The notes below the pieces were generated by a model. It did not search any database, was not told the origin of the DNA, and saw nothing but the letters and a program-made list of their open reading frames with translations. Below are positions 38,290 to 47,247 of a DNA stretch of 64,000 nt, in pieces (within the stretch, counting starts at the first letter, position 1; every line of letters begins with the position of its first letter). This stretch comes from Shinella zoogloeoides (lineage in GTDB: Bacteria > Pseudomonadota > Alphaproteobacteria > Rhizobiales > Rhizobiaceae). A program made the position numbers and the translations under genes. Where the stretch lies: NCBI RefSeq assembly GCF_022682305.1, contig NZ_CP093528.1:2989501-3053500 (forward strand), in the 5' to 3' direction.

Positions 38290-39474
38290 CTACACCTTCA
38301 CCCAGGCCCCATTCTTCTTCGACGACTGCACGCAGGCATCGACGAACAGCATGCCCTTGAGACCGTCGTCGACGGTCGGATAGGTCACGGCGGGATCGAG
38401 CTTCGCGCCGCTGCGCTTGGCATGGATCGCGCGTGCGGCTTCGGAATAGATGTTTGCGAAGCCTTCGAGATAGCCTTCCGGATGGCCGGACGGCACGCGG
38501 CTGACGCGGGCGGCGGCGGGGCTGGAGCCTGCGCCGCCCCGGGTGATCAGGCGCTTCGGCTCGCCGAAAGGCGTGTACCAGAGATAGTTCGGATCGGCCT
38601 GTACCCATTCGAGGCCGCCCTTGGTACCGTAGACGCGGACCTTCAGGCCGTTCTCATGGCCGGGCGCGACCTGGCTGCACCAAAGCGTTCCCTTGGCACG
38701 CACGCCGTCCTTCGCCTTGAAGCGCATCATGACATGGGCGTTGTCGTCGAGCCGGCGGCCTGGCACGAAACTGTCGAGATCGGCGGCAAGCTCCTCCAGC
38801 TCGAGGCCGGAGACGAAGCAGCCGAGATTGTAGGCATGGGTGCCGATATCGCCGGTGGAGCCGCCCGCGCCGGATTTGGTGGGGTCGGTGCGCCAGGAAG
38901 CCTGCTTCTGGCCGCTACTCTCGATATCCTCGGTCAGCCAGTCCTGCGGATATTCCATCTGGACGAGGCGGATCGCGCCAAGCTCACCATTGGCGACCAT
39001 CTCGCGGGCCTGCCGAACCATGGGATAGCCGGTATAGTTGTGCGTCAGCACGAAGAGCGCATCGCTCTCTTCCGCCAGCTTCTTCAGCTTGCGGGCGTCT
39101 GCCAGCGTCGAGGTCAGCGGCTTGTCGCAAATGACGTGGATACCGCGCTTCAGGAATTCCTTCGCGGCCTCGTAATGCACATGGTTGGGCGTGACGATCG
39201 CCACGGCCTCGATGCCGTTCTTCAGCTTCGCCTCGCGGATCGCCATCTCCTTGAAGCTGCCGTAGCTGCGCGAGGGGTCGAGACCGAGTTCGCGGGCCGA
39301 CTGCTCCGCCTTTTCCGGCGAGGACGAGAGCGCGCCGGCGACAAGTTCGTAATGATCGTCGAGCCGGGCGGCGATGCGGTGCACCGCGCCGATGAACGCG
39401 CCCGAGCCGCCGCCCACCATGCCGAGCCGGATGCGGCGCTCCCGCGCCTCGCTTGCGCTTCCTTCGATTGCCAT
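38290..39474 (-). CDS. Gfo/Idh/MocA-family oxidoreductase
   Basis: 394-residue NAD(P)-dependent sugar or cyclitol dehydrogenase. The cofactor motif is LGMVGGGSGAFIGAVHR (about 17-33), VAIVTPNHVHYEAAKEFLKRGIHVICDKPL contains the conserved EKP-like (CDKP) lysine, and GGSTGDIGTHAYNL carries the catalytic Asp/His region. ATG 39474 follows AAGGAGG. It is second in an operon with a sugar isomerase (37 bases upstream); together they look like a sugar oxidation-epimerisation path, the substrate not known. Confidence 0.93.
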   Translation of the reverse strand: MAIEGSASEARERRIRLGMVGGGSGAFIGAVHRIAARLDDHYELVAGALSSSPEKAEQSARELGLDPSRSYGSFKEMAIREAKLKNGIEAVAIVTPNHVHYEAAKEFLKRGIHVICDKPLTSTLADARKLKKLAEESDALFVLTHNYTGYPMVRQAREMVANGELGAIRLVQMEYPQDWLTEDIESSGQKQASWRTDPTKSGAGGSTGDIGTHAYNLGCFVSGLELEELAADLDSFVPGRRLDDNAHVMMRFKAKDGVRAKGTLWCSQVAPGHENGLKVRVYGTKGGLEWVQADPNYLWYTPFGEPKRLITRGGAGSSPAAARVSRVPSGHPEGYLEGFANIYSEAARAIHAKRSGAKLDPAVTYPTVDDGLKGMLFVDACVQSSKKNGAWVKV

Positions 39475-39511
39475 TGGGTGTTCCTCCTTGACGTTTCTTG
39501 AGGGGCAACCC

Positions 39512-40564
39512 TCAAAGCCCAAGCATGCGCCGGTTGGCAGCCTCATCCGTGCCGGCATCGGCAAAGTCGTCGAAGGCCTTTTCCGTCACGCGGATGATGT
39601 GCGCCTTGACGAATTCGGCCCCTTCGCGGGCGCCGTCTTCCGGATGCTTCAGCGCGCATTCCCATTCGACCACGGCCCAGCCGGCAAAGTCGTTGGCGGC
39701 CATCTTGGAGAAGACGGCGCCGAAATCGACCTGGCCGTCGCCGAGCGAGCGGAAGCGGCCGGCGCGGTTGACCCAGCCCTGGTAGCCGCCATAGACGCCC
39801 TGCCGGCCGGTTGGGTTGAACTCGGCATCCTTCACATGGAACATGCGGATGCGGTCCTTGTAGATGTCGATATTGTCGAGATAGTCGAGGCACTGAAGGA
39901 CATAGTGCGAGGGATCGTAGAGCATGCAGGCGCGGGCATGGTTGCCGGTGCGCTCCAGGAACATCTCATAGGTGATGCCGTCGTGCAGGTCCTCACCCGG
40001 ATGGATCTCGTAGCAGATGTCGACGCCGTTATCCTCGGCATGGTCGAGGATCGGCTTCCAGCGTTTCGCGAGTTCGTCGAAGGCCGTCTCGACGAGACCG
40101 GCCGGACGCTGCGGCCAGGGGTAGACGAAGGGCCAGGCGAGCGCGCCGGAGAAGCTGGCCATGGCATCGAGGCCGAGATTGCGCGACGCCGTCAGCGCCA
40201 TCTTCACCTGCTCGACGGCCCAAGCCTGCCGGGCCTTCGGATTGCCGCGCACTTCGGGCGCCGCAAAGCCGTCGAAGGCCTCGTCATAGGCGGGATGCAC
40301 GGCGACGAGCTGTCCCTGCAGATGCGTGGAAAGCTCGGTGATCTCGACGCCGTTCTCGCGCGCCTTGCCGGCGAATTCATCGCAATAGGCCTTGGATTCC
40401 GCCGCCTTCTTCAGGTCGATGAGGCGCGCATCCCAGCTCGGGACCTGTACGCCCTTGTAGCCGATATCGGCCGCCCATTTGGTGATCGCGTCCCAGGAAT
40501 TGAACGGCGCGGCATCGCCCGCGAACTGCGCGAGAAACAGGCCGGGGCCTTTGATCGTCTTCAT
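39512..40564 (-). CDS. sugar phosphate isomerase/epimerase family protein
   Basis: 350-residue TIM barrel of the xylose-isomerase-like (AP endonuclease 2) superfamily. Metal ligands are expected in CYEIHPGED (Glu/His), MLYDPSHY (Asp/His), FHVKDAE (His/Asp) and VVEWECALK (Glu). Such proteins are inosose dehydratases, ketose epimerases or unknown sugar isomerases; none can be chosen from sequence alone. ATG 40564 has a GGAGG-like site upstream. First gene of the isomerase-dehydrogenase operon; a perfect palindrome lies at 40619-40632. Confidence 0.92.
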   Translation of the reverse strand: MKTIKGPGLFLAQFAGDAAPFNSWDAITKWAADIGYKGVQVPSWDARLIDLKKAAESKAYCDEFAGKARENGVEITELSTHLQGQLVAVHPAYDEAFDGFAAPEVRGNPKARQAWAVEQVKMALTASRNLGLDAMASFSGALAWPFVYPWPQRPAGLVETAFDELAKRWKPILDHAEDNGVDICYEIHPGEDLHDGITYEMFLERTGNHARACMLYDPSHYVLQCLDYLDNIDIYKDRIRMFHVKDAEFNPTGRQGVYGGYQGWVNRAGRFRSLGDGQVDFGAVFSKMAANDFAGWAVVEWECALKHPEDGAREGAEFVKAHIIRVTEKAFDDFADAGTDEAANRRMLGL

Positions 40565-40618
40565 TTTCGGCGTCCTCCCATGGGGCTGACCGATCACGCG
40601 GCCAGTCGATGATGTTTT

Positions 40619-40632
40619 GCGGTACGTACCGC
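40619..40632. promoter_or_regulatory. palindromic operator of the isomerase-dehydrogenase operon
   Basis: Perfect palindrome GCGGTACGTACCGC starting 55 bases upstream of the isomerase ATG. LacI- or GntR-type shape; sequence unlike the site in front of the ABC operon next door. Confidence 0.6.
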
Positions 40633-40689
40633 AGCGCGTGGAAAGCTATAGGCCTTTGCAGGCCCCGGCAATGTGAAAAGCCGGCTTCG

Positions 40690-40729
40690 AACGGAAGCCG
40701 CCCGGGCGATCAAGCCCGGGCGGCGTTCT
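40690..40729 (-). terminator. likely terminator of the ABC operon
   Basis: Just after the substrate-binding-protein stop at 40738 a GC-rich 10-bp stem (CCGCCCGGGC with GCCCGGGCGG) is seen, followed by a second smaller hairpin (GGCTTC/GAAGCC) and GGCTTTT on the minus strand near 40675-40698. Confidence 0.6.
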
Positions 40730-40737
40730 TTGTCAGA

Positions 40738-41688
40738 TCAGAACGGGGAATCCGGGAAGTAGAAGTCCTTCGCGTTGTCCTTCGTCACCAGCGTGGCGTC
40801 GATGGTATAGACGCCGCGGACCGGAACCTGGCTGTAGAAGTTGGCGGCGGTCATCTCGAGCGCGGTGCCGATCATCGCCGGCGGATAGAGCACGTCGACC
40901 GGGATCATCTTGTCGCCGTCCATGACCTTCTTGATCATGTCCTTCGAGCCGGCGCCGGCCACGACATACTGGATGTCCGTGCGGCCGGCCTGCTCGATGG
41001 CCTGGAGGACGCCGACGGCCATGTCGTCGTCCTGGGTCCAGACGACATCGATCTTCGGATACTTGGTCAGATAATCCTGCATGACCTTGAAGGCGTCGTC
41101 GCGATTCCAGTTGCCGTACTGGCGGTCCAGAATCTTGATGCCCGAGCCTTCGATACCCTTGTCGAAGCCGTCCTGGCGTTCCTGGTCGATCGGGATCGCC
41201 ATGCCGCGGATGACGACGACCTCGGCGTTCGGCGTCGTGGTCTTGATGTATTCGCCGGCCGTCTGGCCGAGGGCGAAGTTGTTGCCGGCGACATAGAGGT
41301 CACGCACGGAATTGTCGTTGGTGCTCGGCGCACGGTCGACGAGCGCGACGAAGGTGCCCTTGCCCTTGACTTCCTTGATGGCGTTGACGAGCGGATCCGG
41401 GTCGGTCGGCAGGATGACGAGCGCATCAATGCCCTGCGTCTCGAGGTCCTGCACGGCGTTCGCCTGGCTTGCCGGATCGGGCGACGTCTTGACGATGACG
41501 TTGAGGCCCGGGTTGCGCTCCATCAGGAGCTTGGCGACGCGCTCGGCATGGTAGACGACGCCGGAGGTCCAGCCGTGGTCGGCGGCCGGGATCGACACGC
41601 CGATCGTCACCTTCTTGTCTTCTGCATGAACGGCGCCGGCGATGAGCGCCATGGCGGCGACCGTCAGGCCCAAAAGTTTCTTGCGCAT
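40738..41688 (-). CDS. CUT2 sugar ABC transporter, substrate-binding protein
   Basis: 316-residue periplasmic binding protein, signal peptide MRKKLLGLTVAAMALIAGAVHA (cut before EDKK). The type I sugar-binding fold begins VTIGVSIPAADHGWTSGVVYHAER and carries DALVILPTDPDPLVNAIKEV and DVVWTQDDDMAVGVLQAIEQAG. It resembles RbsB/AlsB-type proteins for pentoses, hexoses or polyols. Third gene of ATPase-permease-binding protein; ATG 41688 has GGAGGAAA upstream. Ligand unknown, perhaps a substrate of the neighbouring isomerase and dehydrogenase. Confidence 0.94.
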   Translation of the reverse strand: MRKKLLGLTVAAMALIAGAVHAEDKKVTIGVSIPAADHGWTSGVVYHAERVAKLLMERNPGLNVIVKTSPDPASQANAVQDLETQGIDALVILPTDPDPLVNAIKEVKGKGTFVALVDRAPSTNDNSVRDLYVAGNNFALGQTAGEYIKTTTPNAEVVVIRGMAIPIDQERQDGFDKGIEGSGIKILDRQYGNWNRDDAFKVMQDYLTKYPKIDVVWTQDDDMAVGVLQAIEQAGRTDIQYVVAGAGSKDMIKKVMDGDKMIPVDVLYPPAMIGTALEMTAANFYSQVPVRGVYTIDATLVTKDNAKDFYFPDSPF

Positions 41689-41749
41689 GAGTTTCCTCCC
41701 AAAAGCAGGTCTATTTCCGTGACCGGGCGACCCGTTGACCCGGTTAGTC

Positions 41750-42754
41750 CTACGACTTCCGCACCAGCGAACGCTGGACGAGCATCGCAATGATGATGAT
41801 CGCGCCCTGGATGGCCCCGATCAGATATTCGCTGATGAAGTTGGAGAGCAGCATGATGTTGCCGACCAGTTCGAGAATGAAGGCGCCGCAGATCGTACCC
41901 CAGACACGCCCCGCCCCGCCCTTCAGCGCCGTGCCGCCGACGACGACCGCGGTGATGGCCTGCAATTCCCACAGGATGCCGGTGGTGGCCGAGGTGGAAC
42001 CGAGGCGCGGCACGTAGAGCAGAACGGCGATGGCGACGCACAGGCCCTGGATGACGAAGGCGATGGTGCGCACGCGATTGACCGGAATGCCGGAATAGCG
42101 CGCGACATCGCTGTTCGAGCCGACCGCCACGACATGGCGGCCGTAGCGCGTACGGTAGAGGATAAAGGCGGCGATGGCCGTGACGACGAGAATGACGACG
42201 ATCGGCACCGGCACGCCGAGGATGTAGCCGAAATAGGCCGGGCGATACATCGCCTGCAATTCCGGCTCGCGCAGCGTGATCGCGCCGCCCTGCGAAAGCC
42301 AGGTGGTGAGGCCGCGATAGATGCCCATCGTGCCGAGCGTGGCGATGAACGGCTCGATCTTGCCGACCGTGGTGATGAGACCGTTGGCAAGGCCGCAGGC
42401 CCCGCCGATGACGACCGTCAGCACGACAGCGGTGGCGAGCATCAGGGCGGGATCGGCGATCACGCCGGAATTCATGAAGAGGATCATGAGCGAGGCGACG
42501 AAAGCCACCATCGAGCCGACCGAGAGATCAAGGTCGCCGGAGGAGATGACGAAGGTCGCGCCGACCGCGATGATCGCGATGAAGGCGCTGCGCGTCGCGA
42601 CATTGGCGAGATTGTTGATCCCGATGAAATTGGGATTCACCAGCGCGCCGACGATGAGGAGCAGCGCGAGCGCGGCGAAGGGCGCGACGGCCCTCAGGTC
42701 CACATCCCGCCAGCTTCGGCCCCGCGGCTTCGTTTCGACTGCGTCTTCCGTCAT
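41750..42754 (-). CDS. CUT2 sugar ABC transporter, permease
   Basis: 334-residue inner-membrane protein of the RbsC family with about nine to ten spans and the EAA-like loop segment GKIEPFIATLGTMGIYRGL. The order AIIAVGATFVISSGDLDLSVGSMVAF and WELQAITAVVVGGTALKGGAGRV are family hallmarks. Start at 42754 matches family length. 36 bases downstream of the ATPase gene. Confidence 0.95.
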   Translation of the reverse strand: MTEDAVETKPRGRSWRDVDLRAVAPFAALALLLIVGALVNPNFIGINNLANVATRSAFIAIIAVGATFVISSGDLDLSVGSMVAFVASLMILFMNSGVIADPALMLATAVVLTVVIGGACGLANGLITTVGKIEPFIATLGTMGIYRGLTTWLSQGGAITLREPELQAMYRPAYFGYILGVPVPIVVILVVTAIAAFILYRTRYGRHVVAVGSNSDVARYSGIPVNRVRTIAFVIQGLCVAIAVLLYVPRLGSTSATTGILWELQAITAVVVGGTALKGGAGRVWGTICGAFILELVGNIMLLSNFISEYLIGAIQGAIIIIAMLVQRSLVRKS

Positions 42755-42790
42755 GTTCGTCCCCGACGTAATTCGTTGTGCTGGCGGCGA

Positions 42791-44317
42791 TCAGGCCGCG
42801 GTCTTCTTCTTGAGGCCGGCCGAATAGCGCATGATCTCCTGCTCGGAGATCTCCTCGCCTTCGAGAATGCCGACGATCCGCCCTTCCCGCATGACGGCGA
42901 CGCGCGTGCACAGGCCGATGATCTCCGGCATCTCCGAGGAGACGACGATGATCGACTTGCCGTCGCGGGCGAGCGCCGAGATGAAATGGTAGATCTGCTG
43001 CTTGGTGCCGACATCGATGCCGCGCGTCGGCTCGTCGATGATGATGACGTCCGGCTCGGTCTCCATGACCTTGGCGAGCAGCAGTTTCTGCTGGTTGCCG
43101 CCCGACATGCGGCCGGCGACGACGCGCCCGTCGCGCACGCGGATATCGAAGCGACGGCGTGCGCGTTCCAGCGCGGCGGCCTCGCTCTTCGGGCTGAGAT
43201 AGCCGTAGCTACCATGCTTCTCCAGCGATTGCAGCGTGAGGTTCGCCGTCATGCGCGAATTGAGGAGCAGGCCCTTATGCTTGCGGTCCTTGGTCATATA
43301 GGCGATGCCGACGCGGTTGGCGGCATGAACGTCACCGCCCGGCACGCTTTCGCCGCGCACGGTAACCTCGCCCGCCGAGCGCGCCCGCAGGCCCGCGACG
43401 GCTTCCATCAGCTCCGTGCGGCCGGAGCCGATGAGACCGGAGAAGCCGAGGATCTCGCCCTTGCGGACCTCGAAGCTCGCATCCTTGACATAGTGCGTCG
43501 ACAGGCCCTCGACGGCGAGTGCCACCTCCTCGTCGATGCTCGGCTCCTGCTTGGCCGGATAGAGGCTGGAAAGCTCGCGGCCGACCATGAGCTGGGCGAT
43601 GGATTCGCCATCGAGCATGCTGGTCGGTGCGGTCTTCACCCATTGCCCGTCGCGCAGGACCGTGACGCGGTCGGTCAGTTCCATCACCTCGTCCAGCTTA
43701 TGCGAGACGAAGACGAAGGAGGTGCCCTTCTCGCGCAGCTTGCGCACCTGACGGAAGAGGTAGTTGGTCTCCTCGCGGGAGAGGACGGCGGTCGGCTCGT
43801 CCATGAAGATGATGCGTGCATCGCGGCTGATGGCCTTGGCGATCTCCACCATCTGCTTGTCGGCGATGGAGAGCGAACTGATCTGGGCGTTCTCGTCGAC
43901 ATGGGAGCCGAGCTGGTCGAGCACGCGGCGCGTCTCGGCGCGCATGAACTTGCGGTCGAGCACGCCGAAGCGCGTCACCTCGCGACCGAGGAACAGGCTC
44001 TCGGTGACGGTGAGATGTTCGGCGAGGTTGAATTCCTGGTGGATGATGACGATGCCGAGCGCCTCGGCCTGTCCGTTCGGCGGCAGCTTCACCGGCTGGC
44101 CGTCCAGCAATATCTCGCCGGATGTCGGCTGCTCGAAGCCGGAGAGGATCTTCACCAGCGTCGACTTGCCGGCGCCGTTCTCGCCCATGAGGGCATGGAT
44201 CTCGCCGGCGCGAAGCTCGAAATTGACGCTGAACAGCACCTGCACGCCATTGAATGACTTGGCTATGCGGCGTGCGGCAAGAACGACGGGAGCCCCGTCG
44301 GCAGCGTCCGGATTCAT
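42791..44317 (-). CDS. CUT2 sugar ABC transporter, dual-domain ATPase
   Basis: 508-residue RbsA-type ATPase with two nucleotide-binding halves. First half: GENGAGKSTLVKILSG (Walker A), LSIADKQMVEIAKAIS (signature region), IIFMDEPTAVL (Walker B). Second half: GLIGSGRTELMEAVAG, MSGGNQQKLLLAKVM, VIIIDEPTRGID. As in other RbsA proteins the second Walker A departs from the consensus. It heads the transporter operon; twin LacI-type operators at 44358-44390 stand before it, and a LacI gene is divergent. Confidence 0.95.
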   Translation of the reverse strand: MNPDAADGAPVVLAARRIAKSFNGVQVLFSVNFELRAGEIHALMGENGAGKSTLVKILSGFEQPTSGEILLDGQPVKLPPNGQAEALGIVIIHQEFNLAEHLTVTESLFLGREVTRFGVLDRKFMRAETRRVLDQLGSHVDENAQISSLSIADKQMVEIAKAISRDARIIFMDEPTAVLSREETNYLFRQVRKLREKGTSFVFVSHKLDEVMELTDRVTVLRDGQWVKTAPTSMLDGESIAQLMVGRELSSLYPAKQEPSIDEEVALAVEGLSTHYVKDASFEVRKGEILGFSGLIGSGRTELMEAVAGLRARSAGEVTVRGESVPGGDVHAANRVGIAYMTKDRKHKGLLLNSRMTANLTLQSLEKHGSYGYLSPKSEAAALERARRRFDIRVRDGRVVAGRMSGGNQQKLLLAKVMETEPDVIIIDEPTRGIDVGTKQQIYHFISALARDGKSIIVVSSEMPEIIGLCTRVAVMREGRIVGILEGEEISEQEIMRYSAGLKKKTAA

Positions 44318-44357
44318 CGATTTCCTCCCTGCGGCTCCTCGACCGCTTGAGCATGAT

Positions 44358-44390
44358 GTAAACCTTTACACCAATCATGTAAAGGTTTAC
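44358..44390. promoter_or_regulatory. twin operators between the ABC operon and its LacI repressor
   Basis: Two near-palindromic 12-base sites, GTAAACCTTTAC (44358-44369) and GTAAAGGTTTAC (44379-44390), which are reverse complements of each other, centred 21 bases (two helical turns) apart. They sit in the divergent gap between the ATPase gene and the LacI gene and are very likely the sites of that LacI protein. Confidence 0.75.
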
Positions 44391-44512
44391 ATCGTGGGAT
44401 ATCAGGAATTTTCACCAAGCGCCGTTTGACCCTTGGAGCAGTCTGTGTAGTGTCCCCGCACTTCGTTTGTTTGACGCGGTTCCGGGCCGCTTTCCGGACC
44501 TGCCACCGCTAA

Positions 44513-45556
44513 GTGAGAGCCAGTTTGTCGACGTCCAGCCCTGCCACGATCGAGGATGTCGCGCGGATCGCGCAGGTCTCGATCGCGACCGTCTCGCGGG
44601 CGATCCACACGCCGGAGAAGGTGGCGAACTCGACGCGGCTGAAGGTCAACCAGGCCATCGCCATCACCGGCTACACGACCAATGCGATGGCGCGCAGCCT
44701 GCGCCTCGGCCGGTCGAACATGATCCTGGTCGTGGCGCCCGATATCGGCGACCCGAACTTCTCCAACATCCTCGTCGGTCTGGAAAACGAGGCGCGCGCG
44801 CATGGCTACGGCATTCTGATCGGCCATACGCAGAACGACCCGCAGCGCGGGCTGGAATATCTGAAGTTCCTGAATTCGAGCCAGGCGGCGGGACTGATCC
44901 TCTTCACCGGCATCCTGCCCTTCGGCCACCAGAGCATGACGGCGCGCCTGCCGCCCAGCGTCGGCGTCTTCGAGCCGGTCTATAACGGCGGCATCCCCTA
45001 TGTCGGCGTCGACGACATCGAGGGCGCGCGCAAGGCGGTCGACCTGCTGATCGCGGAAGGGCACCGCAAGATCGCCTTCGTCGGCGATTCGCGCACGCGC
45101 CTCGCCTACAGCCGCCGCCGGCAGGGGTATGACGAGGGGCTGGACGCCGCCGGCGTGCCCGTCGGCGAGCGCATCGTGCTGGAGGGGGACGGCACCATCG
45201 AGAGCGGGCGCCTCGCGCTCGAGCAGCTCTTCATGCGCGACACGCTGCCGAGCGCCTTCATGTGCGTAAACGACCAGACGGCCATCGGGGTGATGATCGG
45301 CCTCGGCGCGCGCGGCTACGACATTCCGACCGATTTTTCCGTGACCGGCTTCGACGACGTGCCGCAGGCGACCTTCATGACGCCCTCGCTCACCACGATC
45401 CGCCAGCCACGCACCGCCATCGGCAAGCGCTCGATGGCCCTGCTGCTGGAACTTCTTTCGGGGAGCGAGCCGCCGGAGGCGGAGATATTGCTGCGGCCGG
45501 ATCTCATCGTGCGCAATTCGGTATCGATGCCGGCGCGGCGGTTCTTGAAGCGGTAG
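44513..45556 (+). CDS. LacI-family repressor of the sugar ABC operon
   Basis: About 347 residues. Helix-turn-helix ATIEDVARIAQVSIATVSRAIHTPEKV (about residues 11-37), hinge NAMARSLRLGRSNMILVVAPD, sugar-binding domain resembling ribose-type repressors, C-terminal RRFLKR. Starts GTG 44513 or TTG 44525; neither has a strong ribosome site. It is divergent from the CUT2 transporter and twin operators lie between, so it is its likely local repressor. Its TAG stop is inside a 10-bp hairpin. Confidence 0.93.
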   Translation: MRASLSTSSPATIEDVARIAQVSIATVSRAIHTPEKVANSTRLKVNQAIAITGYTTNAMARSLRLGRSNMILVVAPDIGDPNFSNILVGLENEARAHGYGILIGHTQNDPQRGLEYLKFLNSSQAAGLILFTGILPFGHQSMTARLPPSVGVFEPVYNGGIPYVGVDDIEGARKAVDLLIAEGHRKIAFVGDSRTRLAYSRRRQGYDEGLDAAGVPVGERIVLEGDGTIESGRLALEQLFMRDTLPSAFMCVNDQTAIGVMIGLGARGYDIPTDFSVTGFDDVPQATFMTPSLTTIRQPRTAIGKRSMALLLELLSGSEPPEAEILLRPDLIVRNSVSMPARRFLKR

Positions 45557-45720
45557 GGCGAACTCCGCCCTACCGGGCATCCCCCTCATCCGGCCTGCCG
45601 GCCACCTTCTCCCCGCAAGCGGGGAGAAGGAGAGATGCCGCGGCAGTTTCTCCAGACCTCAACGTTACCTAGGGCAAGCCCCCTCTCCCCGCCTGCGGGG
45701 AGAGGGTTAGGGTGAGGGGC
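45551..45720. repeat. RIME-like mosaic repeat
   Basis: A cluster of perfect hairpins: 10-bp stem at 45551-45560/45566-45575, 12-bp stem at 45605-45616/45619-45630 (CCTTCTCCCCGC arm), 12-bp stem at 45681-45692/45695-45706 (CCCTCTCCCCGC arm), and an outer CCCTCA / TGAGGG pair near 45583 and 45713. This is the layout of Rhizobium-specific intergenic mosaic elements. It separates convergent genes and may end both transcripts. Confidence 0.8.
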
Positions 45721-45738
45721 GAGCCTCGAAGGGCAACG

Positions 45739-47247
45739 TCACCCGTACCACCGCTGCGCCGGTCTCGCCGCCTGCTGGCTGCGTTCCGCCGAAACCGTGA
45801 AGCGATCCACCAGCCCCTTCAGCGTCGTGCTGATCTTCATGAGGTTGTGCGTGGCGGCGTTGGTCTGCTCGACCATCGCGGCATTCTGCTGGGTCATCTG
45901 GTCCATGCTGCCGACGGCCGTGTTGATCTCGGCGATACCGGCCGACTGTTCGCGGGCGGAGCTGGCGATGGCGTCGATATGGCCGTTGATATGCACGACC
46001 TGCTCGCCGATATGGTGCAGCGCCTCGCCCGTCTTGTGCACCAGCGACACACCAAGCTGCACATCCTCGAAGGACTTGTCGATCAGCGCCTTGATCTCCT
46101 TGGCCGCCTCGGCGGACTTCTGCGCCAGTTCCCGCACTTCCTGGGCAACGACCGCAAAGCCCTTGCCGGCCTCACCGGCCCGGGCGGCCTCCACGCCGGC
46201 ATTGAGGGCGAGGAGATTGGTCTGGAAGGAAATCTGGTCGATGACGCCGATGATCTGGGTGATCTTGCCGGAAGATTCCTGAATGGCGCCCATGGCGGTG
46301 ACCGCCTGCTCGACGATCGTGCCGGACCGCTTGGCCTCCTCCGTCGCGCTGCCGACGACGCGGCGCGCCTCTTCGGCGCGGCTGGCGGCCTCGCGGGAAA
46401 TCGTGGTGATCTCCTCGACGGCGGCGGCCGTCTCTTCCAGCGACGCCGCCTGCTGCTCGGTGCGCTTGGCCATATCGTCAGTGGCGTGGACGAGTTCGCC
46501 GGAATTGCCCGCCGCGTCGTCCGCCGCCGTCACGATGGCACCGAGCGTGTCGTCCAGTTTCTCGATGGCGGCATTGAAATTGGAGCGCAGGCGCTCGAAC
46601 TGCGGGGCGAGCGGCTTGGCGATGGAAGCGGTGAGATCGCCGCCGGCGAGACGGTTGAGCGAGGTGTCGATCGCGTTCAGGGCCTCTTCCTGCTGGGCGT
46701 TCAAAGCCTGCCGCTCGGCCTCGGATTTCTCACGCTCCTCCTGGAGGGCGTCGAGATAGACCGAGATCGCATAGTCCATGTCGACCAGCGCCGCCTTGAC
46801 GATGGCGGTGATCTCCTCGCCCAGCGCCTCCGCCTTCTTGCGGTAGAGGAAGCCCTCGAGATGCTTCCTGATGACACTGTCGACGATGGCTTCGAGGATC
46901 AGCGCGTAGCCGCCGATATACCAGCGCGGCTCCAGGCCGAGGCGGGCATGCGTCTTGCCGATGGTGGTCACGGCATCGACATAGTGCGTATCGAATTTCG
47001 CCGAGGCGATCACTTCCCAGTGCTTGACCTGCCGGCCCTTGGCGCTCTGGATGTGCGCCTCGTTGGCGAAGAAGCGAGCGGTTTCCGGCGTGGTGCGGGC
47101 CTTGCCGTAAAAAGTGTCCAGCGCGCCGTCGAGCGAGGCCGCAATGGTGGGCAGCGCCCGCTTCAGCGCCTCGCGCTGGCCAGCGTCGAAATCGACGAAC
47201 TGGAGACGCTCGTTCAGTTGCTGGGTCTTGGCATCCTGCGCCGACAT
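45739..47247 (-). CDS. globin-coupled methyl-accepting chemotaxis protein
   Basis: 502-residue soluble chemoreceptor (no membrane span). Residues about 10-165 are a protoglobin-type sensor domain ([83 protein letters not shown]), as in HemAT. A HAMP-like linker ([13 protein letters not shown]) and MCP signalling domain follow, with hairpin tip [49 protein letters not shown] heme oxygen/redox sensor for aerotaxis is likely. It sits alone between the LacI and xyl genes. ATG 47247 has GAGGATT upstream. Confidence 0.94.
   Translation of the reverse strand: MSAQDAKTQQLNERLQFVDFDAGQREALKRALPTIAASLDGALDTFYGKARTTPETARFFANEAHIQSAKGRQVKHWEVIASAKFDTHYVDAVTTIGKTHARLGLEPRWYIGGYALILEAIVDSVIRKHLEGFLYRKKAEALGEEITAIVKAALVDMDYAISVYLDALQEEREKSEAERQALNAQQEEALNAIDTSLNRLAGGDLTASIAKPLAPQFERLRSNFNAAIEKLDDTLGAIVTAADDAAGNSGELVHATDDMAKRTEQQAASLEETAAAVEEITTISREAASRAEEARRVVGSATEEAKRSGTIVEQAVTAMGAIQESSGKITQIIGVIDQISFQTNLLALNAGVEAARAGEAGKGFAVVAQEVRELAQKSAEAAKEIKALIDKSFEDVQLGVSLVHKTGEALHHIGEQVVHINGHIDAIASSAREQSAGIAEINTAVGSMDQMTQQNAAMVEQTNAATHNLMKISTTLKGLVDRFTVSAERSQQAARPAQRWYG

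Noticed and set aside
41735..44257. 840-codon open frame on the plus strand
   Set aside because: It is antisense to the ABC permease and ATPase genes. Its composition (Asp/Arg/Glu/His rich, no family motif) is what GC-rich codon bias gives on the opposite strand.
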